The notes beneath the pieces were generated by a model that made no database searches, was not told the DNA's origin, and saw only the letters and a program-made list of their open reading frames with translations. This document shows positions 42,848-51,376 of a stretch of DNA of 64,000 nucleotides, one piece after another (within the stretch, counting starts at the first letter, position 1; the number at the start of each line of letters is the position of its first letter). The stretch covers positions 62,001 to 126,000 of the forward strand of contig NZ_JBMGJC010000002.1 in the NCBI RefSeq assembly GCF_048984525.1, written 5' to 3'. The DNA is from Syntrophopropionicum propionicicum_A. GTDB taxonomy: Bacteria; Bacillota; Desulfotomaculia; Desulfotomaculales; Pelotomaculaceae. The position numbers were made by a program, and so were the translations under genes.

Positions 42848-45129
42848 ATTCAAAACAAAAGACCCCTTTAAGGGGACGGAAACGTGTTGTATCAGCATGT
42901 TCTGTTATGACTATTATTCAAAACAAAAGACCCCTTTAAGGGGACGGAAACAGTATTCCCGCTGACGTTAACAACCCAATAGCCAATTCAAAACAAAAGA
43001 CCCCTTTAAGGGGACGGAAACAATTACTACTTTTTTATTAGTAACCTTTAAAGAATTCAAAACAAAAGACCCCTTTAAGGGGACGGAAACGCATTAAACA
43101 ATATGTATCCATTTTGACAAGTTCGATTCAAAACAAAAGACCCCTTTAAGGGGACGGAAACTTTACGTATAACTCGTAAGTGGCTGTGGGTGCGGATTCA
43201 AAACAAAAGACCCCTTTAAGGGGACGGAAACTAGCTTTACTGCTACGTCCGAGTTAGTGAAACGCCTATTCAAAACAAAAGACCCCTTTAAGGGGACGGA
43301 AACCAATACGTTCAAGTTACTCATTCAAATCTCTCCTTTATTCAAAACAAAAGACCCCTTTAAGGGGACGGAAACGTTCTCCAGGACTTATTCATCCAGC
43401 CCTCAAATTCAAAACAAAAGACCCCTTTAAGGGGACGGAAACGTGCTAGTTATGGCCGATAGGCCATACTGTGACAATTCAAAACAAAAGACCCCTTTAA
43501 GGGGACGGAAACTAGACGTCAAATAACTTATAATCAACGTTGATTTCTATTCAAAACAAAAGACCCCTTTAAGGGGACGGAAACTCTTAAATATCTACCA
43601 ATGCCACGGCAGTAATATTCAAAACAAAAGACCCCTTTAAGGGGACGGAAACCCGTATTTTACCGCAATCATTTCGGCAATGTCCGATTCAAAACAAAAG
43701 ACCCCTTTAAGGGGACGGAAACTTAATTCCGCTATATCATTATTTTTCTGCATTACATTCAAAACAAAAGACCCCTTTAAGGGGACGGAAACTTTTCCAG
43801 TAGTCAACCTTAGAACATTTTACACTATTCAAAACAAAAGACCCCTTTAAGGGGACGGAAACAGAAACACCATTTTTAAAAGATATTACTCGGTTTTATT
43901 CAAAACAAAAGACCCCTTTAAGGGGACGGAAACTCAAAGTCTTCCTCTTCCTTACGATTCCATCTATAAATTCAAAACAAAAGACCCCTTTAAGGGGACG
44001 GAAACACACAGTGCGCCACGTATACGACAAGTGTCGTATAATTCAAAACAAAAGACCCCTTTAAGGGGACGGAAACGTGCTAGTTATGGCCGATAGGCCA
44101 TACTGTGACAATTCAAAACAAAAGACCCCTTTAAGGGGACGGAAACTAGACGTCAAATAACTTATAATCAACGTTGATTTCTATTCAAAACAAAAGACCC
44201 CTTTAAGGGGACGGAAACTCTTAAATATCTACCAATGCCACGGCAGTAATATTCAAAACAAAAGACCCCTTTAAGGGGACGGAAACCCGTATTTTACCGC
44301 AATCATTTCGGCAATGTCCGATTCAAAACAAAAGACCCCTTTAAGGGGACGGAAACTTAATTCCGCTATATCATTATTTTTCTGCATTACATTCAAAACA
44401 AAAGACCCCTTTAAGGGGACGGAAACTTTTCCAGTAGTCAACCTTAGAACATTTTACACTATTCAAAACAAAAGACCCCTTTAAGGGGACGGAAACAGAA
44501 ACACCATTTTTAAAAGATATTACTCGGTTTTATTCAAAACAAAAGACCCCTTTAAGGGGACGGAAACTCAAAGTCTTCCTCTTCCTTACGATTCCATCTA
44601 TAAATTCAAAACAAAAGACCCCTTTAAGGGGACGGAAACACACAGTGCGCCACGTATACGACAAGTGTCGTATAATTCAAAACAAAAGACCCCTTTAAGG
44701 GGACGGAAACCTTTTTTTGTACTTGGTTCATCGCACCACCTGCATTCAAAACAAAAGACCCCTTTAAGGGGACGGAAACTTTTCCAGTTTAGCCATTGAA
44801 ATTTCCTCCTTTTATTCAAAACAAAAGACCCCTTTAAGGGGACGGAAACGCTTGATCTGTTGGTGGATACCAAAAATCTGTTTATTCAAAACAAAAGACC
44901 CCTTTAAGGGGACGGAAACCGTCATCATCACCACGAACCACAAGAAGCCTGCATTCAAAACAAAAGACCCCTTTAAGGGGACGGAAACAGAAACACCATT
45001 TTTAAAAGATATTACTCGGTTTTATTCAAAACAAAAGACCCCTTTAAGGGGACGGAAACGTACTCGGCGCATAATCATCGCACGCACTGTTTTATTCAAA
45101 ACAAAAGACCCCTTTAAGGGGACGGAAAC
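42848..45129 (+). CRISPR. CRISPR array, 33 repeats of 36 bp, 32 spacers
   Basis: The repeat starts ATTCAAAACAAAAGACCCC and ends AAGGGGACGGAAAC; I saw no variant copy. CCCC and GGGG make the internal hairpin. Spacers are 31-36 bases. The GAAAC-type repeat end puts the transcript on the plus strand, the same as the cas genes. Only 22 spacers are unique: spacers 9-17 are repeated in order as 18-26, and the sequence of spacer 15 occurs again as spacer 31. Several spacers are antisense to translation starts (see findings). The last repeat ends 31 bases before cas1. Confidence 0.99.
43443..44710 (+). repeat. 634-bp tandem duplication inside the CRISPR array
   Basis: Bases 43443-44076 (nine spacer-repeat units) are followed at once by the same nine units at 44077-44710, with identical spacers in identical order. 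Unequal crossing-over between repeats is the simplest cause; misassembly of a repetitive region is the alternative. Confidence 0.93.
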
Positions 45130-45160
45130 GTACAGATCTTATATGGAGGTGACGATAGCT

Positions 45161-46171
45161 GTGAGCTTTCTTTATATCTATGAAAGGGCAGCTAAAATCT
45201 GGGTAAAAGATAATTGCGTTGTTGTAGAAAGCGAAAAAGAGCATTTAAAGCGCACTTTACCGATTGAGGGGGTAGAAAGCGTAATAATATTCGGTGAAGC
45301 ATCCCTGAGTTCCAGCTGCGTCAAGCATTTCATGGAGAGAGATATAAATTTGACCTGGCTTTCAAGTAGGGGAAAGTTCTTTGGCCGGCTGGAATCTACG
45401 CGAAATGTTAATATTCACCGGCAAAGACGGCAATTTGCCTGTGGAGAGGACGATAAATTTTGTCTTGCATTGGGTAAGAAGATAGTCACAGCTAAAGTAA
45501 AAAACCAAATCACCATACTTCGCCGCTACCAAAGGAACCGAATGGAAACGTCAGTTGCAAAAAGCATTGACGATATGGTAAAGTTATTGCCTGGATTGGA
45601 ACGAGTTGACAACAAAGAGGTGTTAATGGGGATTGAAGGCATCGCAGCCAGAAACTACTATCAGGGTTTATCCGCCTTGGTTGGTCCTGAATTTGCTTTT
45701 CACAGCCGTAACCGGCAGCCTCCCCGCGATCCTTTCAATTCCCTTTTAAGCTTTGCATATACATTACTGATGTACGATGTGTACACTGCTGCTGTAAACC
45801 GGGGATTAAATCCTTATGCCAGCTTTCTGCACAGCATACGAAAAGGCCATCCAGCTTTGTGTTCAGATTTAATGGAAGAATGGCGGGCTGTATTAGCCGA
45901 CTCTTTAGCGCTATATGTTACAAGCAAAGGAATTATTAAACAGGACCATTTTGACGCTCCCAATCACGATGGAGGCGTCTACTTAAATACTGAAGCTTCA
46001 AAGGCATATATTGCTGAATATGAGAAAAAGGTACGCGGCCGGTCTCATTATCTTACTTATGTTGACTATTCTGTGAGCTTTCGAAGAGCCATTGAAATGC
46101 AGTGTCAATGTTTGGCCAAAGCTGTGGAAGAAGGGGACCCGGACGCATACCACCCGGTGGTGATTAGATGA
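45161..46171 (+). CDS. cas1: Cas1 integrase
   Basis: 336 residues. Metal-site residues are visible as Glu in MGIEGIAARNYYQGL, His in FLHSIRKGHPALCSDL and the Asp/Glu that follow (DLMEEWR). With Cas2 it inserts new spacers. GTG 45161 follows GGAGGTG with good spacing. The frame stays open upstream through four repeats, but that is a by-product of the array, not part of the protein. No reverse transcriptase is fused. Confidence 0.95.
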   Translation: MSFLYIYERAAKIWVKDNCVVVESEKEHLKRTLPIEGVESVIIFGEASLSSSCVKHFMERDINLTWLSSRGKFFGRLESTRNVNIHRQRRQFACGEDDKFCLALGKKIVTAKVKNQITILRRYQRNRMETSVAKSIDDMVKLLPGLERVDNKEVLMGIEGIAARNYYQGLSALVGPEFAFHSRNRQPPRDPFNSLLSFAYTLLMYDVYTAAVNRGLNPYASFLHSIRKGHPALCSDLMEEWRAVLADSLALYVTSKGIIKQDHFDAPNHDGGVYLNTEASKAYIAEYEKKVRGRSHYLTYVDYSVSFRRAIEMQCQCLAKAVEEGDPDAYHPVVIR

Positions 46172-46503
46172 CACAATTGATATGCAGTAAACGTATCTTT
46201 CTTTACGATGAATTTGTTGCGGAGGAGAGGCGAAAATACTTGGTCGTAGTGATTTATGATATTGTTGACAACCGCCGCAGGACAGCTTTTGCAAAATACT
46301 TGAAGGGCTTTGGGATTAGGGTGCAAAAATCGGCCTTTGAATGTATCCTGTCAAGCTCTAAATATGAAAAACTCATTAAGGGAATCCCGCGTCTTATAGG
46401 CAAGGAAGATCAAATAAGGGTTTATAAACTTACCAGCAACGCTGATATCAGGGCCTGGGGAACTGTAGATTTGGTGGAAGAGGAAGAGGTTGTGATTATA
46501 TGA
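46168..46503 (+). CDS. cas2: Cas2 with N-terminal extension
   Basis: 111 residues. The ferredoxin-like Cas2 core starts at YLVVVIYDIVDNRRR, about 23 residues in; standard Cas2 begins at that strand. The extension starts MTQLICSKRIFLYDEF. ATG overlaps the cas1 stop (ATGA), so this start is likely real. It partners Cas1 in spacer acquisition. Confidence 0.93.
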   Translation: MTQLICSKRIFLYDEFVAEERRKYLVVVIYDIVDNRRRTAFAKYLKGFGIRVQKSAFECILSSSKYEKLIKGIPRLIGKEDQIRVYKLTSNADIRAWGTVDLVEEEEVVII

Positions 46504-46537
46504 CCTGCCCCCGGCGTAATTGAAAAGAGGTGAAACC

Positions 46538-47923
46538 GTGCCAAAAGTTTTATTCAGCACCCTGGGGATGACTGACCCCATAAAAAACGATCATGACGGG
46601 CCTTTTCTGCACATAATGCGGCACTATAAACCGCAAAAGGCATATCTGTTCATGACCAAAAGAGTCTGTGAGCTGGCTGACCAGGATGACCGTTATCGAA
46701 TACATGCGGCCGCCCTGTGCCGGGAAGAGGGTTTTAATTGTGAAATAATAGAGCTGCGCTATGAAGAAATTGACAATCCGCAGCAATTTGATATCTTCTA
46801 TCTTATATTTGAAAAAGAGTTGAATAAAATCCATAGAGACAATCCCGGCTGTAATATATTGCTAAACCTTTCCTCCGGGACCCCGCAGATGAAATCCACC
46901 TGTCACCTGCTGGCTTTAACAGCCCCCTTCCCGGTTATTCCAATACAGGTAACCACCCCGCACGAACGCGAGAATTACGGCACACCAGATTACGATTTGG
47001 AAAAATGCTGGACAAATAACCTGGACAACCATCCTGATTTGGAACCCAAGGACAGGACCCGACAGGTGGAAGCAGAGAACCTCCGCTACCTGTTTTTAAG
47101 GGAGGCTGCCATCAGTAATATCGAGGCCTACAACTATACTGCGGCTTTGCATATTTTAGACGCAGTCAGAGATTTTGTGCCCCGGGATGTTATGCAGCTG
47201 TTAAGAGCCGCCCAAAAACGCAAAAACATGGAGTTGAGCGCGGCAGAAAAAGACAGCCATATGGCACACTATGACTTATATCCAATAAAGTCCGGCGATG
47301 CCAAAGAGCTGTTTGAATATCTACTGTTATTAGATTTGCAGCAGAAAACAGGACTGCTAATGGATTTTGTGCGCGGCATATCACCTGCGTTAAGCAGGTT
47401 GTTTGAGTGTTTTTTAGATAGGAAGTGCCGGAGGCAGGTAAAAAGGGACTTTTGTGTGCAAAGCGCCGCCGATCCCGGGCATTGGAGGATGAGGCGCGAT
47501 AAGTTAGAAAAAAATGACCCGCGAATGCTTGCTTATTATGATAAAAGGTTTAGCCCGGCATTCAAGGATAGTGATTTATCTTGCTCCACGCTGCTGCCAA
47601 TGATCGAATTCGATTGCGGAGCAGAAGGGCGCAACCCTAACGGGGAGGTATTGGAAAGGGCACTGGCTATGCGTAGCGTTGAGGGAAAATTAAGGAACCG
47701 GGCTGCCCATGATATTACTGCCATTAAGGAAGAACAGTTTGTGCAAACAGCTGGTATCTCCAGCTTTAAATTATTAAGCGGGATGAAATGGATGTTCAAA
47801 TATACCTTTGCTCATTATTTTGCCCATAGTTCAGATGCGTGGGACAGCTATAACAAAATGAACGATCATATTATCAGCAGGCTAAAGGACACGGATACGC
47901 TGGCAGCCGCCAAAATGAAATAA
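46538..47923 (+). CDS. csm6: Csm6, CARF-HEPN RNase activated by cyclic oligoadenylate
   Basis: 461 residues. The N-terminal CARF domain has LFSTLGMTDPI and the ligand loop NLSSGTPQMKS near residue 109. The C-terminal HEPN domain has the R-x4-H motif RNRAAH near residue 386. Csm6 degrades RNA nonspecifically when it binds cyclic oligoadenylate made by the Cas10 GGDD palm. GTG 46538 after AGAGGTG is preferred over TTG 46520. It completes the type III-A locus. Confidence 0.93.
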   Translation: MPKVLFSTLGMTDPIKNDHDGPFLHIMRHYKPQKAYLFMTKRVCELADQDDRYRIHAAALCREEGFNCEIIELRYEEIDNPQQFDIFYLIFEKELNKIHRDNPGCNILLNLSSGTPQMKSTCHLLALTAPFPVIPIQVTTPHERENYGTPDYDLEKCWTNNLDNHPDLEPKDRTRQVEAENLRYLFLREAAISNIEAYNYTAALHILDAVRDFVPRDVMQLLRAAQKRKNMELSAAEKDSHMAHYDLYPIKSGDAKELFEYLLLLDLQQKTGLLMDFVRGISPALSRLFECFLDRKCRRQVKRDFCVQSAADPGHWRMRRDKLEKNDPRMLAYYDKRFSPAFKDSDLSCSTLLPMIEFDCGAEGRNPNGEVLERALAMRSVEGKLRNRAAHDITAIKEEQFVQTAGISSFKLLSGMKWMFKYTFAHYFAHSSDAWDSYNKMNDHIISRLKDTDTLAAAKMK

Positions 47924-48008
47924 TTTATCCGAAAGACAAATATTATTTATTTTAAAACTATGCAGGCAGGTGGAAGCGCAAATGAAAAACCACCAGGTTC
48001 TGTAAAGG

Positions 48009-48475
48009 TTGGATAAGGTAAAACTTCTGATAAACGGGCCTGCCCACGCCGGCGAGGGCGTAGGGCGGCACAACGGGATGGCCGTATTCGTCCCCGGCAC
48101 AGCGCCGGGTGATACGGTCCTGGTTGAGATCGCGCATATAAAACGGAACTACTCCCGCAGCAGCCTGCTGGAAGTCATAGAGCAGTCTCCAAGCCGGTGT
48201 CGGCCCGAATGTACCAGCTACGGCGCCTGCGGCGGCTGCCAGCTGCAGTACGTTGACTACGCGGAGCAGCTGAGGCTGAAAACAACGTTGGCCAGGGACA
48301 ACCTGGCCGCCTGGCCGGTCTGGACGATGTTAAGATCTGCGAAACAATTGGCATGGATTACCCATGGCACTACCGAAACAAGTCCGGCTTTGCGTCAATG
48401 CATCGTATTAGCAATCCAAAACTGACAGGCCTCCTGGAATACTTAGAAGAAAGATACGGCTTATCCGGGTGGTAA
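48009..48475 (+). pseudogene. Truncated, frameshifted RlmD/TrmA-type 23S rRNA methyltransferase
   Basis: The first frame gives a TRAM domain (AHAGEGVGRHNGMAVFVPG) and the iron-sulfur cysteines (CRPECTSYGACGGCQLQYVDY) of the RNA m5U methyltransferase family. Around 48305 the frame shifts, continuing LAGLDDVKICETIGMDYPWH and NKSGFA. After about 150 codons the homology ends and a short unrelated tail stops at 48475. The catalytic domain of about 300 residues is missing. Confidence 0.88.
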
Positions 48476-48519
48476 ACCTAAAATAGTAGTGGTGATTTAA
48501 TAGAGAGGAGATGGACCAG

Positions 48520-48603
48520 GTGTACTTATCACTTCAACAGAAAAGACAGATATTTAAATCATTCCCCGAGCTAACAGAATATGTTGATAAATCTGGCCGG
48601 TAA
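48520..48603 (+). pseudogene. N-terminal fragment cut by an IS3 remnant
   Basis: A good ribosome site (GAGAGGAG) precedes GTG TAC TTA, giving MYLSLQQKRQIFKSFPELTE and DKSGR, after which IS3-like sequence begins at about 48601. It was probably the start of a longer gene of unknown function. Confidence 0.5.
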
Positions 48604-48830
48604 AGGAGTTCTGCGGGTCTGTTTTAAACTCTCTAATCCAACGATGGAGAGTATCATAACTGACCCCAAGGTCAACAGCGACACTATTTATTGACCGACC
48701 ATTTTGACGGCGCCAAGTTTGAAATCCTTATCATGCCTTTTACCTTTTGTTGTCATTACGGACACCTCCTACTGAGTTAAATTTTACCTCAGTTCTGCGT
48801 GTCCATCAAACCGGGTACAAGGCACAACTG
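48601..48830 (-). mobile_element. IS3-family remnant (orfA fragment with terminal end)
   Basis: On the minus strand ATG 48756 starts MTTKGKRHDKDFKLGAVKMV, a frameshift/stop follows, and another frame gives SVAVDLGVSYDTLHRWIREF, the helix-turn-helix of an IS3 OrfA. Upstream, TGATGGACACGCAGAACTGA resembles an IS3 terminal repeat. The rest of the element is gone. Confidence 0.75.
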
Positions 48831-48859
48831 CCATTACATGGCGGATAGTCACTGAATTA

Positions 48860-49210
48860 ATGAGAAGACATTATAATAAAAATCTATCAATATGGGAACT
48901 ACACCCTGGTGGAGGACAATACGATTGTATTAGCTTATTCATTAAAGAAGGCGATTTTCCATGGAATAACTTATGCCATTTCAACCAGCAGTCCCAGCAC
49001 CTACACACTTCCGGATATTATTTAAGGCCAACGCTCAGCCTTGAGAACCTGCGATGGCCTGACCAAAATAATTATGTTGATGCATTTTTAAGCGCTGATG
49101 ATACCAAACAAGTAATTGACCAGGTGGAACAGGTACTTGGCCTGCAATCTTTTAAAGAAAAACTACTACACCTGAAATATTATCGTATCGCCTTATCTCG
49201 TCTTTATTAG
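48860..49210 (+). pseudogene. Hypothetical protein, probably decayed
   Basis: A 116-residue frame starting MRRHYNKNLSIWELHPGGGQ, with YDCISLFIKEG and SLENLRWPDQNNY. I do not recognise the family. No good ribosome site precedes it. Two short frames follow in other phases, so this may be one longer gene broken by frameshifts. Confidence 0.4.
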
Positions 49211-49218
49211 AAAGGTAT

Positions 49219-49362
49219 ATGCTAGCAAGGGTATGTATTGATGTTAGAAGTGGTTGGTATGACAGCAGCGGCATGGAAGGTTGCTATGTGCGTAAAGAAT
49301 TAAATGCAGTTGAAAGCATTAAAAATAAAATAGAATCAGTTGCTGAAGAATTAAGGGCCTGA
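49219..49362 (+). pseudogene. Short frame, possible continuation of the preceding decayed gene
   Basis: 47 codons from ATG 49219, MLARVCIDVRSGWYDSSG to IESVAEELRA. AAAGG lies upstream, but the content (SGWYDSSGMEGCYVRKEL) looks like the C-terminal part of a larger protein. A further 53-codon frame at 49394-49555 (GTG start, VSKGKRFLKGIVDLHG) is equally unassignable. Confidence 0.35.
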
Positions 49363-49726
49363 AAAAGCATTAAGGTTTTGGTTGTTAATAACTGTGTCTA
49401 AAGGCAAAAGATTTCTTAAAGGTATTGTAGATTTACACGGTAAGGCTTATTTCCCAGCGCAAAATGATAAAGGGCACAGAAACTATCACCATTTCGCGTG
49501 CGAATATGAGTCTCTCAAGGAGCAAAACGCAGAGCTTTTACAGCAGAATGGCTGAAAAATGGCGGAACCAAAAAGATAGATTACGGCTGAAGAAAGTAGC
49601 TTACTTAGTAGACATGGGAGAGATGGGAGAGGTGTTTTAACCCTTTTTTAATAATGGCGCCCCAGAATCGAAAGGTTCGGGCTTTTTGTGTTTTGAGTGA
49701 GCAATAGATGGTAAAACAAAAAAGCA

Positions 49727-49755
49727 TTTACACTTTTAATAATAAATGGTACTAT
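49727..49755 (+). promoter_or_regulatory. Sigma-A-type promoter of the AbrB-like gene
   Basis: TTTACA at 49727-49732 and TACTAT at 49750-49755 with a 17-base spacer; the AbrB start codon is 42 bases downstream. Confidence 0.6.
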
Positions 49756-49796
49756 TGGGTTAGAAATTAAGATATTATGTCAAAGGAAGGGTTAAT

Positions 49797-50051
49797 ATGA
49801 AAGCAACAGGTATCGTTAGAAAGGTTGATGAACTCGGGCGTGTTGTTTTGCCTGTTGAGTTAAGACGTACTTTGGGTATTAGTGAGAAGGACCCCTTAGA
49901 AATTTTTGTTGATGGTGAACATGTTATCTTAAAGAGGTACGAGCCTGCTTGTGTCTTTTGTAATAACGCCACTGACGTTAAACAATTTCGTGGGAAGATG
50001 GTTTGCGGCGAATGTGCCGCATCAATGTTCAAAAATGCCAAAGCTATGTAA
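49797..50051 (+). CDS. AbrB/SpoVT-family transcriptional regulator with zinc-like cysteines
   Basis: 84 residues. The first 50 are an AbrB swapped-hairpin DNA-binding domain (GIVRKVDELGRVVLPVELRR, LEIFVDG). The tail carries CVFC and CGEC, a likely zinc ribbon. Family members are transition-state regulators. ATG after GGAAGGG. Followed by a terminator, so it is monocistronic. Confidence 0.9.
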   Translation: MKATGIVRKVDELGRVVLPVELRRTLGISEKDPLEIFVDGEHVILKRYEPACVFCNNATDVKQFRGKMVCGECAASMFKNAKAM

Positions 50052-50083
50052 TTCTTGTAACTAAGCTGCCATATCAACATATG

Positions 50084-50105
50084 ACACCCTTCGGGGTGTT
50101 TTTCG
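50084..50105 (+). terminator. Terminator after the AbrB-like gene
   Basis: ACACCC-TTCG-GGGTGT followed by TTTTT (compact stem with a stable tetraloop). Confidence 0.9.
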
Positions 50106-50172
50106 TTTGACTTCAAGTAATATAATGGATATAATAACCAAAGCTAAATACAGAAAAGAAGGGGTGTATACC

Positions 50173-50481
50173 GTGGCTTTTGAAGTATACAGACCAAGAG
50201 GGGAAAGAGTTGAGAAGTTTCCCATAGTAACATTATCTAAGAATTCTATTGTACTAAATAAACATGCAAGGGAAAAATTACAGGCTGAGAAAGTAGAATT
50301 GGCCTATGACCGGGAAAGTGGGATGCTAAGAATCAAAACATCAGAGGATGGACAGATGATTAAGAAAACAAAAGTATTTGCCAGGGGTTTCTTCAACCAT
50401 TTTGGTATAAATAAGCCAGGGAAGTACACTGCTAAATATAAAGCTGATGAAAACGCCCTTTATGCAGACCTAAACTCCTAA
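50173..50481 (+). CDS. Hypothetical protein of about 102 aa
   Basis: GTG 50173 after AGGGGTG gives VAFEVYRPRGERVEKFPIV; the frame is also open from 50107 but without a ribosome site. Basic and beta-rich, ending YKADENALYADLNS. Length and strand pattern recall an AbrB-like or plasmid-encoded small protein, but I cannot assign it. Followed by a terminator at about 50499-50526 (TGACCTC/GGGGTCA plus T). The rest up to 50773 holds one more GC hairpin (ACCGCCC/GGGTGGT near 50670) and no gene. Confidence 0.55.
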   Translation: MAFEVYRPRGERVEKFPIVTLSKNSIVLNKHAREKLQAEKVELAYDRESGMLRIKTSEDGQMIKKTKVFARGFFNHFGINKPGKYTAKYKADENALYADLNS

Positions 50482-50773
50482 AAATTTGCCATCTAGAATG
50501 ACCTCTATATAAGGGGTCATTTTTTAGTCCTCTTTTGATTTACTTCTAGCCAAAACACATATTTTCCCAAAATGGTTTTTTTCTCTATAAGATGGTAATC
50601 TCCTATCATTTTGTGAAGGAAATTACTAGAATTATATCGAATGAGTAAAATGTGGAAAAGAAAACGACCGCCCTTTATACGGGTGGTTATTGTTTAAACG
50701 GTATTCGATAAGCAAGTGATAAATTATTTAAAGGGGAAGCAGTATTTTGAACTAATAAAAGGGAGGATGTAAA

Positions 50774-51355
50774 ATGTGGATGTTCATAGGAGTTATAGGT
50801 CTGTTAGGATTTATCGTTGCTATTGTGGGTTCTGTAATTTTCGGAATTAAGAAAAATATCATCTGGAAAAAATGGCTTGCTGGTGCTGGTATAGCTCTTG
50901 TTATGTTTTTTACAGGTGCTATGCTAGATTCATCTAACCAACCTAGCAATCAGAACGAACCGCAAGCCAATAATTCTCAAACCACAACTCAGACCCAGCA
51001 GGAACAAAAGACTAAGCCAGAGCAACAAAAGCAACAAACCGAAACTAAAGAAACTGCTTCTACCCCGGAGGCCCAAACTAATAAAACGACTACACCTGAA
51101 CAAACAACTTTAACACCAGCACCAGCAGAGACACCGGCACCGGCACAGACCCCTGCACAGAACCAGACCGAGACACAGACACAGACACCGGCACAGACAG
51201 AGAAGAAAGAAATAACAGTGTATGTCACTGACACCGGTGAAAAATATCACACGGCTGGCTGCAGTTCTTTATCTAAAAGCAAGATACCAATGAGCCTTTC
51301 CGATGCAAAAGCAGCTGGATATACCCCTTGTGGTAGATGCAATCCACCGAAGTAA
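50774..51355 (+). CDS. Membrane protein with Gln/Thr/Pro-rich linker and Ada-like Cys/His tail
   Basis: 193 residues. Two N-terminal helices (FIGVIGLLGFIVAIVGSVIF and WLAGAGIALVMFFTGAML), then about 90 residues of Q/T/P/E repeats (PAPAETPAPAQTPAQNQ), then a compact tail, VYVTDTGEKYHTAGCSSL to GYTPCGRCNPPK. That tail, with H-x3-C and CxxC, resembles the small metal-binding domain often found at the end of secreted nuclease-like or Ada-related proteins. The same tail type ends the next gene's product, suggesting a shared role outside the membrane. Confidence 0.7.
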   Translation: MWMFIGVIGLLGFIVAIVGSVIFGIKKNIIWKKWLAGAGIALVMFFTGAMLDSSNQPSNQNEPQANNSQTTTQTQQEQKTKPEQQKQQTETKETASTPEAQTNKTTTPEQTTLTPAPAETPAPAQTPAQNQTETQTQTPAQTEKKEITVYVTDTGEKYHTAGCSSLSKSKIPMSLSDAKAAGYTPCGRCNPPK

Positions 51356-51376
51356 TAGAAAAAGGGTGAATCACAT

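Noticed and set aside
44598..44873. Minus-strand frame across the array
   Set aside because: It translates repeat units only (recurrent RPLKGVFCFE), so it is an artefact of the repeat.
44852..45160. Upstream extension of cas1 through four CRISPR repeats as one open frame
   Set aside because: The repeats happen to stay open in this frame. A good ribosome site sits directly before GTG 45161, where Cas1 homology begins.
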